DNA of 64,000 nucleotides from Branchiostoma floridae (taxonomy: Eukaryota > Chordata > Leptocardii > Amphioxiformes > Branchiostomatidae). The notes below the pieces were generated by a model, which saw nothing but the letters and a program-made list of their open reading frames with translations, was not told where the DNA came from and made no database searches. Each line of letters starts with the position of its first letter. Position 1 is the first letter of the stretch. Positions 57,521 through 64,000 of this stretch are shown piece by piece. Position numbers and translations under genes: made by a program. The DNA is taken from NCBI RefSeq assembly GCF_000003815.2, contig NC_049988.1:5162299-5226298 (forward strand), in the 5' to 3' direction.

Positions 57521-58889
57521 TACACTGAACGACCCGTCACACCTAACTTTTGCACATCTATCTGCAAGTGTACATGTTCTTTAAAACTATCCAGAGAAGA
57601 TGCCCCTACTGTGTATAGTCCACTCTACGATAGTTCCGGGAAAATGCGAATTTGAAAATATCAATCCTAGGTTGGTAACTCTGGTACTTGAAGGCATGAC
57701 TGTTTCTAGTTCGTTTTTGAGCTGATACTTATCAGTCGGTACGTCGCCTACGTCTACTTATCCGGCTGCAGTGTTACTGATCGTGTGCCCTTGGCCATGG
57801 GAAAGGCAATTTACACGACTTTCCTCACTTTACTCAGGTGAAAATGAGTATCTAGCTTTGGCTAGGGCCGTCCATCGGATAGGACGTTAAATGGAGTTCC
57901 AGACCTTTGCGATTTAGCCCCGCCTATTCTATTTGCGACCCTTGCGATTTATCTCCTCGAAATTCAGCCCCTAGCTGGCTGCAAAGAGTGAGTAGTCGGC
58001 CCACCCAATAACCGATAACCAATATATGTTTGTCATCATTATGCAAATAAGTTCCTCATTTTCATAAATTATACTATAGTTGATCATCATCTCCACTCAA
58101 ATAATTGACGTACAAAATCTATGTTAATGTTCAGAAATAAGGCTTCAATCACATTTTCTGATACTTTATGCAAATGAGGTCATTTGCGTAATCAATGTTC
58201 AATGATGTTTACCTGTACATAATTTCGAAATGCCACAAGTAAGAAATTCCGGTCATTTACCAAAGTGAGACTATTACATTTTGTCATGAAAGGAGTCCTA
58301 AACTCCAGAAGAGAGTGTTATTTTCCGATAGATATAAATTTTACGAACTAAAAAATGCACACTACTTCATATCATCCGATAAAGTAACCACTAATCTCGC
58401 GTACATTAAAAAGTATTCAGTATTGTACTAAACTCCCCAAGTACTCTTTAATTAGCTTAAGTAATGTCAGTCTACGGTTGAATACAATGTGTCTGACAAA
58501 GCCTGACAAAAGTTAGCTTACAAAACCTATTGGAGGGGCGATGTTAAAATCTCGCCTATTTATGCGTTCTTTGATATTTCAACAATTGGATTTCACGATG
58601 TGAACATCGCCCCTCATTTATGCCGAAAATATGCATGATGAAGGAAGTGTCATGACGTATAGGAAATGCATGGGTAGGGTATGCATGGGTTTAGTGAGTG
58701 TCATATTGTTGGACAAACACACGTTGCGTATTTCACCACAAGTGAAATCATGCAAAAATTCTGCTGATTGTGTATTCATTAATACATAATCTATTGGAAC
58801 AAAACACTCCCCTCTGGAGTTTAGGACTCCTTTGATAATGCAAATATGTTTTTATACTTCTATCAACATTCTTCTCTGTCTCATTTACA

Positions 58890-59190
58890 CATATCACATG
58901 TTGTAATGGTCCTATAATGGAACAGAACAGGTTTAGACAATTATCTCATTGAATATGCAAATTATATTCCGATTTGCATAATAAACATTGAAGTAAATTC
59001 ACATGAAGCATCACCTAAGCTAACTATCTACATACCAAAAATCATGACAATCCGTCAAATCCCTCTTGAGTTATTCACTTTCAAAGTCTGATCCTAAACA
59101 CATCCCTGCAGTTCTAAAGAAATCCGCTAGAGGGCCAAAACGTATACCACTTACCCCTGACCTCAAGATCTACAGCTCGAGGTCGTCGGT
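58890..59190 (+). repeat. Interspersed repeat with GGTCCTATAATGGAAC, copy 2
   Basis: GGTCCTATAATGGAACAGAA, GAATATGCAAATTATATTCC, CAATCCGTCAAATCCCTCTT and ATCCCTGCAGTTCTAAAGAA match copy 1 at moderate identity. Confidence 0.65.
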
Positions 59191-59428
59191 CATTCTCGAC
59201 TGTCATACTCTCATGCTGTGCAGGGCGCACAAGCAAGTGCTCGCCTCACTTTCATTGTGTTTATTGAGTTGAGTTTATTGAGATACCCTTTAGCTCAGAT
59301 TGAGTTAATCTTCCAGGGCTCATACAAATAATTCAAGGCATACAATATATACAAATACTCAAACAGATACAATAACATCCAACATACATACAGTCTAAGT
59401 CATGAGTGCGGTCAGAGGTTTATATACA

Positions 59429-59720
59429 CTAAAACTTATGACCCGTGTCACGCGCTGTGCAGGCAACCCAGCCACCCTGGTACTTAAAGTCCGAAACTAA
59501 AGTAGCAACACTCTTGTCGTCTGAGTTGAAAGCCATGACATTGGTCTTGTTGTCTCCTTTGGCATTGTCGCTCAAACTCATGAAGAAAAATACGGACCTT
59601 TTCCGCTGTATCGGAGATCAGTGCTAAGTGATTCGCGAGGTCAAAGTCCGTCATTATTTTTGCTGCTTTGAGCACTTGAGGGTGAACCCCAACTGTTCTC
59701 CCTTTCTTCGATGGCATCAC
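59429..59720 (-). pseudogene. Unidentified coding-like remnant with a probable frameshift
   Basis: A frame from about 59720 reads MMPSKKGRTVGVHPQVLKAA, then KIMTDFDLANHLALISDTAE. Near 59585 the coding-like character moves by one frame to MSLSDNAKGDNKTNVMAFNS, then DDKSVATLVSDFKYQGGWVA, with a stop at 59431-59429. The composition looks like genuine protein sequence, but I do not recognise a family. It may be a retro-copied gene fragment or a mobile-element protein. Confidence 0.35.
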
Positions 59721-60689
59721 TATCTGAGTGCATAGTTAAGTGCACATATGAACAGGAAAGGCGCCAATGTTATACCCTGTAGCACGCCTGCCAGAATTTG
59801 AAAGGTCATGGTGTCTTCTGACCTTGGCTAACGTCTGTGAATATGTCCTTGCCTTTGCTGCTACCAGCTTCCTAGACACTCCATCGGCCCGAAAGCATTC
59901 CATTAGTTTAACACGGTAAAGTTGGAAGGTCGTGCAAAAAGGCTTTCACAATGGCATAATATCGGTGACATGTGTTGTGTGTGAGTCATCCCCCCCCCCC
60001 CCTACAAGTTTGTGACATGGTAGGGCCCAAAGCGGGAGATAGAGGGGAGCTGGACAGGGGGAGTCTGTCAGGAACTGCTGTGAGGCCAGGACGTGAATAA
60101 AACGTGGAAAAGGGTATATCTGGTGTGCTGAATTCTTACTTCTGAACGAACCTTCTATCAACATGAAAGGATTCAAACCCGGGACCGCTTGGTTCTGAAT
60201 AATCTGCCGTCATACCACATGACCCCAATAGTTAGCTTGAGATAACGTCCCATAGAGCTGTCTCGAGACAGTTAAGATGGCAAGTACTAGACCCGGTGTC
60301 GTCTTACATTGTGATTTTAAGACGCAGCCACGCATCACTGTTTCCGTAACAAAACGTCTTGTCCAAAGTAGGTCGAACATGTTCGGTATCCGGTAAGTTC
60401 GGTTTGTTGAAAGTTGTGCGTCAGTCACATCTGTGACAATATAATATAAACACGTACCACAGATTTAGTCATGCTGTTCGCGTGGACACTTGCATCGCTA
60501 CACTATTGAGTTGATGAGACACTATCAAGAGTTTTCTGATATTGTCCATGATTTTCTTTGTATCTCCAGCAAAGTTATGTTTATAGATATACTTGTTTTA
60601 AAAACAATTATCATCATGCATTTTGGTCATTATACCAACTAGAGAGTGATTGGTTTTGTATACTGATTGATGAAAGCTGAATAAACCAA

Positions 60690-61010
60690 TGATCTATACT
60701 AGGACCCCTCCTGTTTATCATTTCTCAACGATATGCTCGACTGCTTGTGATATCTCCGTGTATGCTGATGATACGGTAATCCACTACAGTAGCAAAAACT
60801 TCACGACCTTCTACGGCTGACGAAACGGTTTGCTGCAAACTCTTTATCAATCAATGGTAGCAAGTGTAAATGCATGTGCATTGGAACATACAAGATACTG
60901 GTAAGCATCAACAATAATAACTTGCAAATTGGCGTTGTGATCGACTGTCAGCTTAAGTGAAAGGACCAGGCGAAAGCCGTACTAGGGAAACTGAGTGCGT
61001 GGTTTTCTAT
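60690..61010 (+). pseudogene. Non-LTR reverse transcriptase core remnant
   Basis: GPLLFIISLNDM, after a one-base frame change, and VYADDTVIHYSSKN correspond to the LINE reverse-transcriptase motif before the catalytic box and the YADD box itself. Then come LSINGSKCKCMCIGT and VVIDCQLK, resembling the N-x-x-K and LG-V-x-D landmarks of CR1/Jockey-type elements. Frameshifts and a stop make it non-functional. Confidence 0.7.
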
Positions 61011-61566
61011 CCCGGTCAAATTTCAAATACGACGTATTTCAGCCAACTACGGCGTAGTTTGACAAGGCATGACGTACTTTTGTGAACTCCGGCGTAGTCC
61101 ACACAACGGGCTACACTGAGAACAAGATAAACTTCGACCCAAAAAGTCCTAGCTCAACCGTTTCCATAGCCTTCTTGTCGAAGGCAATAACCGAAAACAT
61201 ACGCTTCTTGGCGAAGGTAAACATGTAAAATGAATGACCCAGATTATATAAGCTACTTACCAAAAGCAAGCGCAGATCCACGCAATTCTTCTGAATTCTT
61301 GTGTATTTTACATACGACTGTACATTAAAAAAATTTACATACCCTTTTGTGTGGACTTGTTAGAGAATCGAACCACACAAGCCATATAGAAGTCTGGATT
61401 GAAATGAGCAAGAAGGTTAAAGAAGCTCCTTGAAATGAGGTACATTCACGCTGGAGCCTCATAGTGGATCTTAACACAATGTACCACAAATCGTCCAACC
61501 ACAAAAGTAGCCTTAGTCCCCGCTCCTATGTCCTGTTACCGGGGCATTACAAAAGGCGCTCCTTCC

Positions 61567-61674
61567 NNNNNNNNNNNNNNNNNNNNNNNNNNNNNNNNNN
61601 NNNNNNNNNNNNNNNNNNNNNNNNNNNNNNNNNNNNNNNNNNNNNNNNNNNNNNNNNNNNNNNNNNNNNNNNNN
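61567..61674. other. Assembly gap (N)
   Basis: 108 undetermined bases before a CA tract. Confidence 1.
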
Positions 61675-61711
61675 ACACAGCAACTGACTCGGTATTTTTT
61701 CTGCTTCTCAA

Positions 61712-61831
61712 AGCACACACACACATACTCCTACACACACATACTCAAACACACACACACACACACGCATACACACACACACACACTCACACACACACAC
61801 ACACACAAACAAACACACACACACGTGCGCG

Positions 61832-61863
<32 letters not shown>

Positions 61864-61942
61864 AACACACACACACACGCGTGCGCGCACACACACACAC
61901 ACACACAGACATACTCAAACATACATACACACACACACTCAA
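61712..61942. repeat. CA microsatellite
   Basis: A CA run with CGTGCGCGCACA interruptions occurring twice. It follows a gap. Confidence 0.95.
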
Positions 61943-62473
61943 ACCTTTTTATTAGGCTATGCACAGAAACAACAACTTATAGCGTGACACAATGGTATAT
62001 ACATTACCCATCATTCTGTGCATCAAATAAACAAAAACTTCTAGTGGACATGCAATGAGCCTTATGGCATGATTTTACATATAAAACACATTATTTTAAA
62101 AAGATACGTAGTTCTATATAGCTCACAACTTGTAATAATGTTTGATAAATGCAGTCTCTGATTTACTGTTACAGTAGTGAGTTGTAAAATATGTGTAATG
62201 TAATAACATTGTATACTAAAGTCATCGTCATTCAATTCTACATAAACCAGGATTTAAACAGACCAGCTCACGAAATAAATGCTGCACGGTAATGATAAAA
62301 AAACTTAAAAGCCTGTCTTTTAATGTATTACCATCATTTAACAACCAGAAATTGACGGACCATGGGTACGTTAATCCTCTTCCCCCTCATGTCCCACCAG
62401 ATGGGTACTTTGCATGTGACAGAACTGACTTCGTGTGTATATTGAACATTTGGGTCGCAACATGCAACACATT

Positions 62474-62480
62474 TACATAC

Positions 62481-62537
<57 letters not shown>

Positions 62538-62559
62538 CTCTCTCTCTCTCTTTCTCTCA
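62474..62559. repeat. CA/CT compound microsatellite
   Basis: CA run followed by CTCTGTCTCTCTCTCTC. Confidence 0.95.
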
Positions 62560-63423
62560 CAAACATTTATTCATTCAATCAATCTTACTCTATCATTTCG
62601 TTATGAAAATTTACCATGGAATCGACCCAGTAAAGGAAAAGTAATGTTCTACAGATATCATAATCATTTTCCCAAGGTACGAACTGTATTCACAATTGTA
62701 AGAAATTATGCCGGACGCATACTTATTAAGTGTGCCATCTGGAGGGATATAGTTTCATAACTGGCATATACCGTGTGTTATTTCCGATGGAAGACGCTCT
62801 AACAAGAGTAATGTGAACCCATCCATCAATGTCAAAATAAAGTATCCAACTTTCCTCGTAAATTATTTCTAACGTAGCCAGGATTATCTTGGCGCCATAA
62901 GACACAAACTGTCTCACCTTCCAATTGATTAAAATGGCGTCTTAGGTCGAGTTAAATTTAGCGGCAAAATTCTTTTTATCGGTCAGTAGCAGAACCTTTG
63001 GACTCATATTACCTTCGCTAGCAGGCGTGTTATTGTTTTTAGATTTCATCATCTCATGCATACCTTGGCCAAACTAAGTTTATTTGGCCATAGGGACACC
63101 ACAGAACAGGTAACCAGTTTTCTTCACCCTTCTTGGTTTCCTTCATTCCTTAGTGTTTCACTTCGTGTCATGCCGCCCCGTTCTCTGATATTACTAAGCC
63201 ATCTATTCCGCTACCCACCTCTTTTTCTTCCTCCCTGGACGGTCCCCTGAGTGCATGATAACTTGGACAAGTCCCGATGACCGTGACACGTGGATGTACC
63301 ACTTTTGGTTTCATTTCTTTACTGTGGTCAGGATTTTTTCGTATGGATTGATATTTTGTTTGACTCTGTTCCGTACTACCGCATAGGAGATTGTTATATA
63401 TTTTTCCCGAATTTCCTGCCAAA

Positions 63424-63755
63424 ATTCAGAACTCACATGTGTTCACATAGAGTTTAGGCCTCACACGTGTTCACATACAGGGTTCAGGACTCACACGTGT
63501 TCACATACAGAGTTCAGGACTCACACTTATTAAGATACAGAGTTCAGGACTCACACGTGTTCATATACAGAGTTCAGGACTCACACGTGTTCACATACAG
63601 AGTTCAGGACTCACACGTGTTCACATACAGAGTTCAGAACTCACACGTGTTCACATACAGAGTTCAGGACTCACATGTGTTCACACACAGAGTTCAGGAC
63701 TCACACGCGGTCACATACAGAGTTCAGGACTCGCATGTGTTCACATACAGGAATA
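63424..63755. repeat. 30-bp minisatellite, about eleven units
   Basis: The unit is AGTTCAGGACTCACACGTGT followed by TCACATACAG. On the minus strand each unit holds CACGTGTGAGTCC, that is, a GTGAGT donor-like string. The open 107-residue frame on the plus strand (VFTYRVQDSH repeats) is a by-product of the 30-bp period. Confidence 0.9.
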
Positions 63756-64000
63756 CGGAGTTTATGAACCTACAAATAAATTGTTATTAAAAAGGCGAGA
63801 TTATTGAATTGTAAGTGATTTCCACAATTATACATGTTTCATACATCATCATCATCATGACAGGGCGTTGTCACTCTATTTTTATACATCTCTATATTAA
63901 TATTTCTAATGACTTACTAGGAAGTCAGGGTACATCCAGGGTTTAGAAAGCTGAAAGCCGCAAAAATGATTGAAACTTCTTTTTCAAATAAAGTTTATGA

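Noticed and set aside
1-64000. tRNA, rRNA or other standard RNA genes
   Set aside because: None recognised on either strand by eye. A tRNA or Rfam scan would be needed to exclude them firmly.

Overview
The window is animal nuclear DNA, very probably from a cephalochordate (amphioxus, Branchiostoma type). One multi-exon gene with GT/AG introns dominates it. Around that gene are many short inverted-repeat elements, a Penelope-like element, LINE remnants, long CA/TG tracts and eleven assembly gaps. There is no bacterial-type gene organisation. The amphioxus assignment is inference, from the receptor family, the repeat style and the exon-junction minisatellites.

The gene is a class B (secretin-family) G-protein-coupled receptor on the minus strand, closest to the parathyroid hormone receptors. 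I traced twelve coding exons from a signal-peptide exon at 44172-44113 down to a 42-bp TM7 exon at 9149-9108. Their intron phases agree at every junction and give 396 codons: signal peptide, six-cysteine hormone-binding domain, and TM1 to TM7. The C-terminal tail exon was not found; it is either in a gap or beyond the window. Intron 1 is about 17.8 kb.

The most striking structures are two minisatellites that appear to have grown out of the receptor's own exon edges. In the TM1-TM2 intron, a 72-bp unit is repeated about 23 times. Each unit holds the polypyrimidine tract and AG of the TM2 exon acceptor plus about 57 bp of exon-like sequence, and ends in an in-frame stop. This array is split by a 3.37-kb TTAA-flanked foldback element with near-identical arms of about 1.3 kb. 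In the TM3-TM4 intron, a degenerate array of roughly 40-bp units looks derived from the last part of the TM3 exon and its donor site.

Layout: 1-9.1 kb holds repeats, gaps, a Penelope-like fragment with mirror-image ends (5.4-6.9 kb), a Harbinger-like element and a LINE remnant. 9.1-26.3 kb holds exons 12 to 2 with their introns. 26.3-44.1 kb is intron 1, with inverted-repeat elements, TG/CA tracts, a TG-rich minisatellite and a tandem duplication at 36.5-41.8 kb. 44.2-64 kb is upstream sequence in which I recognise no gene, only repeats, retroelement remnants and a 30-bp minisatellite at 63.4-63.8 kb.
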